Shown in pieces: positions 8,551 to 16,004 of a DNA stretch of 43,555 nucleotides; position 1 is the first letter of the stretch; every line of letters starts with the position of its first letter. The stretch lies in assembly GCA_001273385.1 (NCBI GenBank), contig LFWW01000003.1:1-43555 (forward strand). The letters run 5' to 3'. Position numbers and translations under genes: made by a program. The notes beneath the pieces are model-generated. The model saw only the letters and a program-made list of their open reading frames with translations, did no database searches and was not told the origin of the DNA. The stretch is from a miscellaneous Crenarchaeota group-6 archaeon AD8-1 (GTDB lineage: Archaea > Thermoproteota > Bathyarchaeia > Bathyarchaeales > Bathycorpusculaceae).

Positions 8551-10579
8551 AATACTCCATAGATTTATTATTGAACTTTATTGGTTTAAAAGGAATTCCT
8601 TTTCCACTATAGAAACCTGGAAGCCATTCTACCCAATGAAGCCTTAAAGTGTGAACAAAGATGATAAGAGCTTCAATGGTTAATGCTAGTATTGTCCCGA
8701 CTGTTATCATAAGAATAGTGACCCATGTAAAAGAATGAGGTGCTCCACCTAATATAAGAAACATGTAATTTAGAGCTCCATGAGTAAGTGCTAAAGCTGC
8801 AAGACGGCCAAAAGATATTGTATGATCCAAAGACTCTATTAGAGTTGATATACTAAATTGTATTCCTTCCATTACACCTTTAATTAATGAAGATGCAATA
8901 GTCATTATCATTAATGGTAAAATAACTAATGCAAGAAACATGAAAAGTCCTTCTCCAAACCATTTCGCTAAATTTGAGATGCCCCCCCAATAAACCCACA
9001 TTGCAAATCCTCCTAATAACAGCCATAACCAACATACTGACACCAAAGTTTGAATTGATTGGTTATTTCGAATTTTATTTATTATTCTTAAAATTAAACT
9101 TAAACTTAAAACACCTACACCAATAAAAATTGATAATCTTAACATTTTTACTGGATCAAATATTGGATCAAATCCACCAATCTCAAAAGGTCCAATTGTA
9201 GCCAGAGACGTGGGATGAAGTATACCTGTTGGACCAAAAAAATTTCCGAAAAAAAATCCAAAGATCATCGATGAAATACCACAGAGAATAATTAATCCTG
9301 AGCCCATTAGCAAATAGCGGATAATATCTCCAACTTCTTCTGTATTAGTTATTCTCCGAAAATAAGATAAAACTAGGCCTGCAACAAATAGAAGCAACCC
9401 CTGTCCCACATCAGCAAACATAATTCCAAAAAGAAATGGAAATGTTAAAGCCACAATAAACACAGGATTAATTTCATCGGATTTTGGATAACCAAAAGAG
9501 AAAGTTAGGCTTTTAAAAGCTTCAAATAATCTTGGAACTGGCTTTATTATTGTTGGAACCGTATCTTCTGGTTCAGGAAGTTCATCTTTTATAATACAAT
9601 TTCCTTTTGTTAACTCTTTGATTCCATCCATAACTTTCTTGAGATCTTTATTTGGAACCCAAGCTTCCAGATAAACGGCAGAGGCTATACTTCCTAAATG
9701 ACTTTCTATTTTTTTAATTTCTTCTACCTCTTCAAGAAGATTTTGAAGGGATAAAAGTTTGGATTGAATTAGAACATATTCAGGTGACTTTTTTATTGAT
9801 TGACTTTCCAATTCAGCAAATTTTCTTAATTTTAATATTTGCTTTACAAGATTTTTTCTTTCTTGTGGAATTTTCTCAAGTATTTTCTCAACTGTAAGCT
9901 TTATTTTAATTAATTGCTTAGAATTATAGAATTTTGACAGTTTTGATTGTGATTTTTCCTCAAAATTTTTTAACGTTAATTCAATAAAATCTAAAAATTT
10001 TTCATCAATTGAATATTTAATTCCATTTGTTGGAAAATCGCTTGATTTTATTTTAAGTTTTTTAACTAATTTATTAATTTCGATCAGTATTTTTGGTGCT
10101 CGAAGAGATACAACTTCAATCTCTTTCATGCGAAATTCAATTTCAGAAAGTCTTTTCTCCGCAGAATTCAAAATATCCTCAGGAGATTCTTTTAGATAAT
10201 TTTCGCCATTAACTGCAAATTTTTTCCGATTGATCTTCCAAGAAGTTAATAACAGGTCAATTTTACGGATAATCTTAGAATAAGTAGCAAGGGGTTCAAT
10301 AAAAGAAGTAGTTTTAGCTTCTATTAAAGAAAGTTCTGTTTCAACCTTATCTAAGGTTTCATCAATTGTGTTTTCATGATGATAACCCTTTTTCTCAGTA
10401 TGTTTTTTTGGTTCAATTTCAAGAAGCCGAAGGTTCTTTTCAATTATTGTAAGTAAATTTTGAGGTCGGTTAACTAACTCACAGGATGTTGCATATTGAT
10501 CTAAAAGACCGCCATAAGATTCCAACTTCTCGTCAATATTTATACAATGTACAATACCCAAGTCGCCTAAGAAAAACAA
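8534..10579 (-). CDS. atpI: A-type ATP synthase subunit I (stator, a-subunit homologue)
   Basis: Membrane stator subunit that carries the ion half-channels. The N-terminal half (about 1-340) is soluble, with long coiled coils rich in Lys, Glu and Leu. The C-terminal half has about eight membrane helices, and the essential Arg lies in ISFGRLAALALTHGALN. The first ordinary start in frame is TTG at 10577-10579, giving 681 residues. However, homologous coding continues upstream in frame to 10642 (KDAQELRKIKAVFLDKYVDP, matching the family N terminus) without an ATG, GTG or TTG, and a TGA closes the frame at 10649-10651. A TTG at 10650-10652 in another frame would supply the missing start if one base were removed (see findings). 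Confidence 0.95.
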   Translation of the reverse strand: MFFLGDLGIVHCINIDEKLESYGGLLDQYATSCELVNRPQNLLTIIEKNLRLLEIEPKKHTEKKGYHHENTIDETLDKVETELSLIEAKTTSFIEPLATYSKIIRKIDLLLTSWKINRKKFAVNGENYLKESPEDILNSAEKRLSEIEFRMKEIEVVSLRAPKILIEINKLVKKLKIKSSDFPTNGIKYSIDEKFLDFIELTLKNFEEKSQSKLSKFYNSKQLIKIKLTVEKILEKIPQERKNLVKQILKLRKFAELESQSIKKSPEYVLIQSKLLSLQNLLEEVEEIKKIESHLGSIASAVYLEAWVPNKDLKKVMDGIKELTKGNCIIKDELPEPEDTVPTIIKPVPRLFEAFKSLTFSFGYPKSDEINPVFIVALTFPFLFGIMFADVGQGLLLFVAGLVLSYFRRITNTEEVGDIIRYLLMGSGLIILCGISSMIFGFFFGNFFGPTGILHPTSLATIGPFEIGGFDPIFDPVKMLRLSIFIGVGVLSLSLILRIINKIRNNQSIQTLVSVCWLWLLLGGFAMWVYWGGISNLAKWFGEGLFMFLALVILPLMIMTIASSLIKGVMEGIQFSISTLIESLDHTISFGRLAALALTHGALNYMFLILGGAPHSFTWVTILMITVGTILALTIEALIIFVHTLRLHWVEWLPGFYSGKGIPFKPIKFNNKSMEYYEYGS

Positions 10580-10803
10580 AACTGGATCTACGTATTTATC
10601 AAGGAATACGGCTTTAATTTTCCTTAATTCTTGCGCGTCTTTACACCTTCAATGAAGATAATAATAAAATTATTTTTAATAGATGGTTACTCTTAATCGT
10701 TTTGGTTTGTAATAATAAATTTTTGCTGTAATAATAAAAACCAAGAATAGAACTTTCTGTTAGAAAAGCTATTTAGATGATTTTACTATTCTAATAAGAA
10801 TAA

Positions 10804-11139
10804 GTGTTACAGATGCTAAGAGTCTTCAAAGATATAAAAGAGGCAAACCTTGAAGCTAAAAAAATATTAGAAGAAGCTAGAATTCAAGCTCAAAAAATAT
10901 ATCAGGATTCGGAAAAAAAATCTTCTGAAATTTATGAATTAACTTATAAAAAGATCTTGATGAAAGCTGAGAAAGAAGCTAAAGAATTAAAAATTAAAAA
11001 AGAGAAAGAGACAGAAAAAGAGCTGGAAAAAATCAAGATAGCAGCTGAAAAAACTGCTAAAGCTATTGAAATAAAATCACAAAAAAACTTCGAGAAAGCA
11101 GTCAAATATGGTATTAATACAATTCGTGGAGGTATCTAA
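10804..11139 (+). CDS. atpH: A-type ATP synthase subunit H (peripheral stalk)
   Basis: Peripheral-stalk coiled coil of 111 residues, pairing with subunit E. Nearly the whole protein is Lys/Glu/Ala heptad sequence, and it ends in the family signature AVKYGINTIRGGI. A GTG at 10804 or an ATG at 10813 (MLRVFKDIKEAN) could be the start; the ATG gives the more typical N terminus. The stop codon directly abuts the ATG of atpE. The gene is divergent from atpI across about 150 bases. Confidence 0.9.
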   Translation: MLQMLRVFKDIKEANLEAKKILEEARIQAQKIYQDSEKKSSEIYELTYKKILMKAEKEAKELKIKKEKETEKELEKIKIAAEKTAKAIEIKSQKNFEKAVKYGINTIRGGI

Positions 11140-11760
11140 ATGGAGCTTCATAGTATTACTAGTACAATAGTCAATGAAGCAAAAGACACGGCTCAAGTTA
11201 TTATCGAAGATGCCCAAAATTTAGCAAAAAAAAAGATTAGAGAACAAGAACATTTGGCCACAAAAGAAGCAGATGGCAAAACATTAGCATTATTGAAAAA
11301 AGCAACAAATGAAGCAGCATTAGAGCGATCGAATAAAATTGCAAATTCAAAAATAACTTCAAACTGGATCGTTTTATCCAGAAAACAAGAGATAATTGAG
11401 TCAGTCTTTGAAGAAGTTAAAAAAAGATTATACAAATTGACACAAACAAAGGAATATATTGGAATTTTAGAAGAACTTATTGTTCAAGCAGGAACTATTT
11501 TGGGAGGAAAAACATTAGATGTTTTCCTTAATGAGAAAGATTCAAAATTACTTTTAGATCTGAACAATTTATCTGAAGTAATTAGTTCAAAAACAAAAAC
11601 TCATGCAAAATTAAATTTATCTAAGGATAAATTATCTGTCATAGGGGGAGCTATGCTCAAAACTAATGATAGTAAATTTATTATGGATAATACATTTGAT
11701 GATAGATTAAGACAAAAAGAAAATATACTAAAATTCAGAATCGCGGAAATATTATTTTAA
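11140..11760 (+). CDS. atpE: A-type ATP synthase subunit E (peripheral stalk)
   Basis: Second peripheral-stalk subunit, 206 residues. The N-terminal half is a coiled coil (NEAKDTAQVIIEDAQNLAKK) and the C-terminal half (about 110-206) is the globular alpha/beta domain that binds the top of A3B3, ending in DNTFDDRLRQKENILKFRIAEILF, which is typical of subunit E. It has no gap from atpH, and the GGAGGT in the end of atpH serves as the ribosome binding site. It completes the nine-gene set. Confidence 0.95.
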   Translation: MELHSITSTIVNEAKDTAQVIIEDAQNLAKKKIREQEHLATKEADGKTLALLKKATNEAALERSNKIANSKITSNWIVLSRKQEIIESVFEEVKKRLYKLTQTKEYIGILEELIVQAGTILGGKTLDVFLNEKDSKLLLDLNNLSEVISSKTKTHAKLNLSKDKLSVIGGAMLKTNDSKFIMDNTFDDRLRQKENILKFRIAEILF

Positions 11761-11842
11761 TAGATATTTAAAACAAATCATTTTTTCAGTCTTAAAGATT
11801 GATTATTATTGACAAGGTAACAAGTCTAAAACTATCACAAAA

Positions 11843-12129
11843 TTAGATAGAATCAAAAGAATATCATCAGTGTTATCTAAGAGCAAAAAATAATCCTCTG
11901 AGAAGAAGGATTCTTCGAGTATTAACAAAAGGAAATGGCACATTTGAAGAATTAACTATTAGACAAATAGATAAGTTTGGTTCGAAGTAGCATCTAAGCA
12001 TCCTTTGAATGGATTTTGTCTAAAAAGAATAAAGGAAAAATAGTCTTTAAGCTTACCCAACAAGGAAAATTTGGAGAGTGTATAAATCAATTGCTGCGTA
12101 GATTGAAAATTTTTTTTAAATTCGATTAA
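11843..12129 (+). pseudogene. Decayed winged-helix (ArsR-like) regulator
   Basis: Three reading-frame fragments join into a plausible winged-helix protein. The first is LDRIKRISSVLSKSK (from 11843). The second follows a one-base slip at an A-run near 11886: NNPLRRRILRVLTKGNGTF and on to KFGSK, then TAG. The third follows another slip: EWILSKKNKGKIVFKLTQQG, then KFGECINQLLRRLK, ending at TAA 12127-12129. The last part has the wing pattern GKIVFKLT-GK of ArsR/MarR-type proteins. There is one nonsense codon, two frameshifts and no start codon, so I read it as a pseudogene between atpE and the LSm gene. Confidence 0.55.
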
Positions 12130-12234
12130 TCGCTAAATAATAACTGCATTCTCTAAAGTTATTAGATTTTAGATATTTTGCAACTTTAAAAAGGGAAAAT
12201 TATACTCAGATAGATTCATCATTTTCAAAGAATA

Positions 12235-12243
12235 GATTTAAAT
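12235..12243 (+). promoter_or_regulatory. TATA box for the LSm-rpl37e operon
   Basis: GATTTAAAT (12235-12243) in an AT-rich context lies about 41-49 bases before the LSm ATG, which places the transcription start near 12265 and a leader of roughly 20 bases. Judged by sequence and spacing only. Confidence 0.4.
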
Positions 12244-12283
12244 GGGAAAATGTAAAGTATAGTTGACATAAAAGGGAAATGAG

Positions 12284-12520
12284 ATGCGACAAATGAGTGA
12301 AATGACGATTGAAATCCTAGAACAGAATCTTGGCAAAGTTGTACTTGTCCACCTTAGAGGTAGAAAGAGTCTCCGAGGAAGACTAAAAGGTTTTGATCAG
12401 CATCTAAATCTAGTTTTAGAAGAGACAGATGATACAACTGATATTGAAAATCCTAAAAAACTAGGACTTATAATCGTTCGCGGTGACAATGTTGTTTTAA
12501 TTTCACCCCCACCAAGGTGA
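12284..12520 (+). CDS. Archaeal Sm-like (LSm) RNA-binding protein
   Basis: Sm-fold protein that forms rings and binds U-rich RNA. It has 78 residues with both Sm motifs: Sm1 (KVVLVHLRGRKSLRGRLKGF, then DQHLNLVLEE) and Sm2 (LGLIIVRGDNVVLISPP). Several Met codons at the N terminus make the exact start uncertain; ATG 12284 has the GGGAAATGAG purine run just before it. It is followed, with stop and GTG overlapping, by rpl37e, an arrangement conserved in archaea. Confidence 0.95.
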   Translation: MRQMSEMTIEILEQNLGKVVLVHLRGRKSLRGRLKGFDQHLNLVLEETDDTTDIENPKKLGLIIVRGDNVVLISPPPR

Positions 12521-12525
12521 CAAAT

Positions 12526-12729
12526 TTGGGAAGCGGAACACCATCTTTTGGTAAAAGATCAGGAAAAGTTGTTCACATACGTTGTAGACGTTGCGGAAGA
12601 CGTTCATATCATGTACGCAAGAAGAGATGCGCAGCTTGTGGATATGGAAAAACTTCTACCATTAGAAAATACAATTGGCAAACCAAAACTGTTCAAAGAC
12701 AAAGAATAGAAAAAAGCATAGCAAAGTAA
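12526..12729 (+). CDS. rpl37e: 50S ribosomal protein L37e
   Basis: Small zinc-binding large-subunit protein. Family features are GTPSFGKRSGKVVHIRCRRC with a second CAAC pair (C-x2-C ... C-x2-C zinc finger), followed by a basic tail. The reading frame opens with GTG at 12517, but that GTG is probably part of the GGTGA ribosome binding site. TTG at 12526 gives MGSGTPSFGKR, five bases after GGTGA, and agrees better with the family N terminus. It is coupled to the LSm gene. Confidence 0.93.
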   Translation: MGSGTPSFGKRSGKVVHIRCRRCGRRSYHVRKKRCAACGYGKTSTIRKYNWQTKTVQRQRIEKSIAK

Positions 12730-12772
12730 AAATTTTTTTAAATTGTGTTCAAATTATAAAAAAGAGATATTG

Positions 12773-13384
12773 CTATCTTTTTGAGCTATAATATCCTTTA
12801 TCTATTTTGACAAATATTAAAGGGCCTCTACTTTGAGCCATATCTCTGGCTTTTCTAAGAGTAGCATTTACAGCCGCAAATAGACCTTCTTTATCTTCCT
12901 TAGATTTAAGCTTTTTTTCACTAATTGCAATTTTTAAAAGGTTCTCGGAAAGTATCTCAGTACCACATATTTCCCCATTTTTTATTAGAGTGGCAACCAC
13001 AATTTCTTGCATTTCTTTTTTACTATCAATTTTTTTCCATATAGGATTAACATCATGCATATTCTGTGAAGCTCTATTCCATCTACATGAATTTTGAGAT
13101 CCTATCATTAATTTGACGCGTTGTTTCCACTTTTTAAGCCAAATTCCAACCCATATATTCAAAAACTCATCAAGTTCAGTAGAATTTTCTTTATAGAGTT
13201 TCTCCAGCTTCTCCACTAAATCACACTCGTTTGATTCTCGACCAATTAAGTCCCAGTGAAATTTAAGAAAATTCGTGAAATCTTGACAAGCAACTTGCAA
13301 TACTTTTCGATCTGAGCCTCTGATTTCCAAAGCTGAATCTTGGTTTCTAAGTTTTTCTCCTAACATTACCTCTAGGAAATTCAT
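12773..13384 (-). CDS. Hypothetical protein with a possible C-terminal winged helix
   Basis: A protein of 203 residues that I do not recognise. The N-terminal two thirds are helical, with several Trp residues (KFHWDLIGRESNECDLVEKL, IWVGIWLKKWKQRVKLMIG). The last 75 residues look like a winged helix: an EIVVATLIKNGEICGTEIL helix pair, a Lys-rich loop, LFAAVNATLRKARDMAQSRG, then a hairpin LIFVKIDKGYY. This resembles HARE-type helix-turn-helix domains, but the match is by eye. A GAGGACC ribosome binding site precedes the ATG. It converges with rpl37e. Confidence 0.65.
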   Translation of the reverse strand: MNFLEVMLGEKLRNQDSALEIRGSDRKVLQVACQDFTNFLKFHWDLIGRESNECDLVEKLEKLYKENSTELDEFLNIWVGIWLKKWKQRVKLMIGSQNSCRWNRASQNMHDVNPIWKKIDSKKEMQEIVVATLIKNGEICGTEILSENLLKIAISEKKLKSKEDKEGLFAAVNATLRKARDMAQSRGPLIFVKIDKGYYSSKR

Positions 13385-13519
13385 AGAAGGTCCTCTCCCA
13401 AAGCCCTCTCCACATTCATTTAGTAAAGAGGTTTTAATAAGTCTTATTTAATCTCCACATATAACTGCTTTAGGAAATTTTTAGCAATATTTCAATCTCA
13501 GATATATTTAGAGAAGGTA

Positions 13520-14167
13520 TCATTCAATAAAATCAGGAAGATAATTGATATTTTGTAAAATTAAATTTGGATTTTCCTTTAATAATTCTTGAAAAGAGAA
13601 AATTCCAGATAAAACAGCTACTGTCCTAATTCCTGCAACTTTACCAGCTCTAACATCATTAATCGAATCACCAACAATAATGCAATCAGCTTTATCAAGA
13701 CTGAGCATATCAACACACCTAAGTAAAGCTTCAGGTGAAGGTTTAGGTTTTTTAGTGTCCAAAGCTGTTATAACTGCATCAAAGTAACTATCGATTTTAA
13801 ACCTTCTTAATTGTTTTATTATATTTTTTTTAGGTGTTGAACGCATAGTTACTATGGCAAGCTTCATTGTATTCGAGAGAACATTAAGAGTTTTTGAAAC
13901 ATCAGAAATTAGTTTTGTTTTAAATTCTGAAATAGAATAGTAAGAGTTTAAGTAAAACTTCAAAGGAAACTTTTTACCTTCGAAATATAAGGGTAAATTA
14001 TTTTCCAATCGTCTTGGAATCTCAAAAGCATATTTATCTGCTAATGGACCTAGGCTATACCTATCAAATGCAAGACGTGCGGCTTCTTCATAAGCAGGTC
14101 TCGAATCAACTAATGTACCATCTAGATCAAATAAAACTCCTTTTGCTTTCAATTTATTATTATTCAT
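13520..14167 (-). CDS. HAD-superfamily hydrolase (phosphoglycolate phosphatase-like)
   Basis: Haloacid dehalogenase-type phosphatase of 215 residues. All four motifs are present: VLFDLDGTLVDS (nucleophile D14, general acid D16), IVTMRST (motif II), the Lys of TKKPKPSPEALL (motif III) and VGDSINDVRAGKVAG (motif IV). A helical cap lies at about 20-80. The best general comparison is the Gph/pyrophosphatase group; the substrate cannot be told from sequence. The gene appears monocistronic. Confidence 0.88.
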   Translation of the reverse strand: MNNNKLKAKGVLFDLDGTLVDSRPAYEEAARLAFDRYSLGPLADKYAFEIPRRLENNLPLYFEGKKFPLKFYLNSYYSISEFKTKLISDVSKTLNVLSNTMKLAIVTMRSTPKKNIIKQLRRFKIDSYFDAVITALDTKKPKPSPEALLRCVDMLSLDKADCIIVGDSINDVRAGKVAGIRTVAVLSGIFSFQELLKENPNLILQNINYLPDFIE

Positions 14168-14295
14168 CTATAGTCTCTTTTTGCAGGGTTGATAACTTTT
14201 TTACAGTTTTGTAATAGAATATAATCTATATCATATATTATAGAAAGTAGAAAAAATAAAAAATTATTTAATAATAAAAGTTTATGGTGAGAAGA

Positions 14296-14586
14296 TTACT
14301 CTACTGAAAGAGTTCCATATTTTCCAACGTTGAGTTGGATTTCGCCTCTAAAACTAGTTACATAGCCGTTATCAATTTTAACTGTGTTGTTTACTTCCAC
14401 TTGATCTATCTGTTCATTCCATAATGTTAGTTTTATACTTCCTGTATTATCTGCAATTATAAAATCAGCTACAGTATAAGTCTCATCTTTATACTTGGAA
14501 TTAACCTGTCGCGACTCATTTTTTTCAACAACCTTAGCTACTACATTAACTCTTTTCATTCCATCTCTCAAATCACTAATATCCAA
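14296..14586 (-). CDS. Single-stranded DNA-binding protein, single OB fold
   Basis: A 96-residue OB-fold protein resembling the crenarchaeal-type SSB/RPA domain. The pattern NVVAKVVEKNESRQV, then ETYTVADFIIADNTGSIKLTLW, DQVEVNNTVKIDNGYVTSF and GEIQLNVGKYGTLSV covers the barrel strands. It ends right after the fold, without the acidic tail of Sulfolobus SSB. The start is TTG, with a clear GGTGATC ribosome binding site five bases upstream. A role in replication and repair is inferred from the family. Confidence 0.88.
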   Translation of the reverse strand: MDISDLRDGMKRVNVVAKVVEKNESRQVNSKYKDETYTVADFIIADNTGSIKLTLWNEQIDQVEVNNTVKIDNGYVTSFRGEIQLNVGKYGTLSVE

Positions 14587-14786
14587 TTTTTGATCACCTA
14601 ATCAAATCCCTCAATTCAAAGCAAAAATATTGCCTTGAAAGATCGGATTTATACTTGCAGAAGTGCCCCACTGTCATATAAATCTTGCTAGATATTTTGA
14701 ATTCAAATAAAATAATTTTTACTAAAACAGTTCATTATTTTAAATGTCGTTAAATGATCGAAAATAATAATTATTATTTTTAAAAT

Positions 14787-15959
14787 TTAAATTTGAAGTA
14801 AACCCATAACAATTACTGTTAATAGCAAACTTCCACCTGATACCAAGAGGCTTTTCATCCAATCTAATTTTGTCAAAGCCTTAACGATAAATATACCCAA
14901 AGCAACTATCCAAACATATACAATTATTTGAATTACACCCCCAATATTTGAGACAAAAGATATTTCATCAAGAATCAGCTGATTTGCAACTTCAAACTCT
15001 CCAGGAATTCCAGCTCGAATTTCAAAGGGATATGAGATATCAGGCAAAAAGGCATAAATAAATATGAGTATTACAGCTTGTATGACAATTATAATTAACG
15101 AAAAACCTACTGCAATAAGCAGAGGCTTCCAGATCACTTCACTCTTTAAAATCTTAAGTAGAATGTACATAAAAGCAGTTAGCAAAAACCATTCAATAAT
15201 AAATGGCGTAATTGAATTAATTAGGGAAACAGCAAAATAAGAACTTGCATTTAATTCAATAGGGCCCTTAAAAATACCTCTAAAGAATAAACCATCAACA
15301 AGCATATTTACAGAAGAATTCTCAGACCAACTAAAGTCCAGTTTCAAACCCGTTATGTTTTCCCAAACAGCGTTATTTCCAATACTTTCCCAATTTTTTG
15401 AATTGACAACTAAAGTTAAATTAGTCCATATATTCACATTATTTGAAAATTCATTAGTTATATCAGTAATGAAATATGAATCATCCAAAGATAAAAGAGT
15501 TAATTTTACTGAATCAGGAGCATAATCAGGAGAAATTAACTTCACTCTTAAAGATACATTCCTAAAACCTTCTGCACCACAGTTTACTGAAGGGGTAAAT
15601 CTTAGTGATTCTAAGTTGATTAGATCCAAATTAGAAGCGAAAAATTCTATGCTAGTATTATCAAGAAACTGGGTAGTGCTAGGTATAAAATCAATTGTAT
15701 TATTACTAATTTTGACTCCTTGATTTGAATTCCAATCCAAAGCATTAGCGGTCCATTCATCTGCCCTATCACCCAAAGGCATAGTTTGTTCAATTACTGT
15801 TTTTGAGGCCACTACATATGAGGAACCTAATTGTGCTAACACAAAAATAATTAAAAGTATCATAGGTCCTAAGTAGCTTGGATTTTTAATTATTTCTTTG
15901 AACACTTTATGAGGAGCATATATTACTCTTAGCAAATCCCTAGCTACCAATATAAACAA
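14787..15959 (-). CDS. YIP1-like membrane protein with a large extracytoplasmic domain
   Basis: A membrane protein of 390 residues. An N-terminal RDLLRVIYAPHKVFKEIIKN segment and helix 1 (about 29-49) resemble YIP1/DUF1282-type proteins. A soluble region of roughly 190 residues follows (about 50-240), rich in beta-type sequence and carrying seven N-x-S/T sequons. Four or five helices then form the C-terminal part (about 245-390). The sequons imply that the insert faces outside, where archaea N-glycosylate. The start is TTG. The function is unknown; the gene lies just downstream of the thiolase/HMG-CoA synthase pair with a 45-base gap. Confidence 0.7.
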   Translation of the reverse strand: MFILVARDLLRVIYAPHKVFKEIIKNPSYLGPMILLIIFVLAQLGSSYVVASKTVIEQTMPLGDRADEWTANALDWNSNQGVKISNNTIDFIPSTTQFLDNTSIEFFASNLDLINLESLRFTPSVNCGAEGFRNVSLRVKLISPDYAPDSVKLTLLSLDDSYFITDITNEFSNNVNIWTNLTLVVNSKNWESIGNNAVWENITGLKLDFSWSENSSVNMLVDGLFFRGIFKGPIELNASSYFAVSLINSITPFIIEWFLLTAFMYILLKILKSEVIWKPLLIAVGFSLIIIVIQAVILIFIYAFLPDISYPFEIRAGIPGEFEVANQLILDEISFVSNIGGVIQIIVYVWIVALGIFIVKALTKLDWMKSLLVSGGSLLLTVIVMGLLQI

Positions 15960-16004
15960 CCTAGTTTATTTCATTCAAATTTGGGTACATATTAAACGTT
16001 TTTG

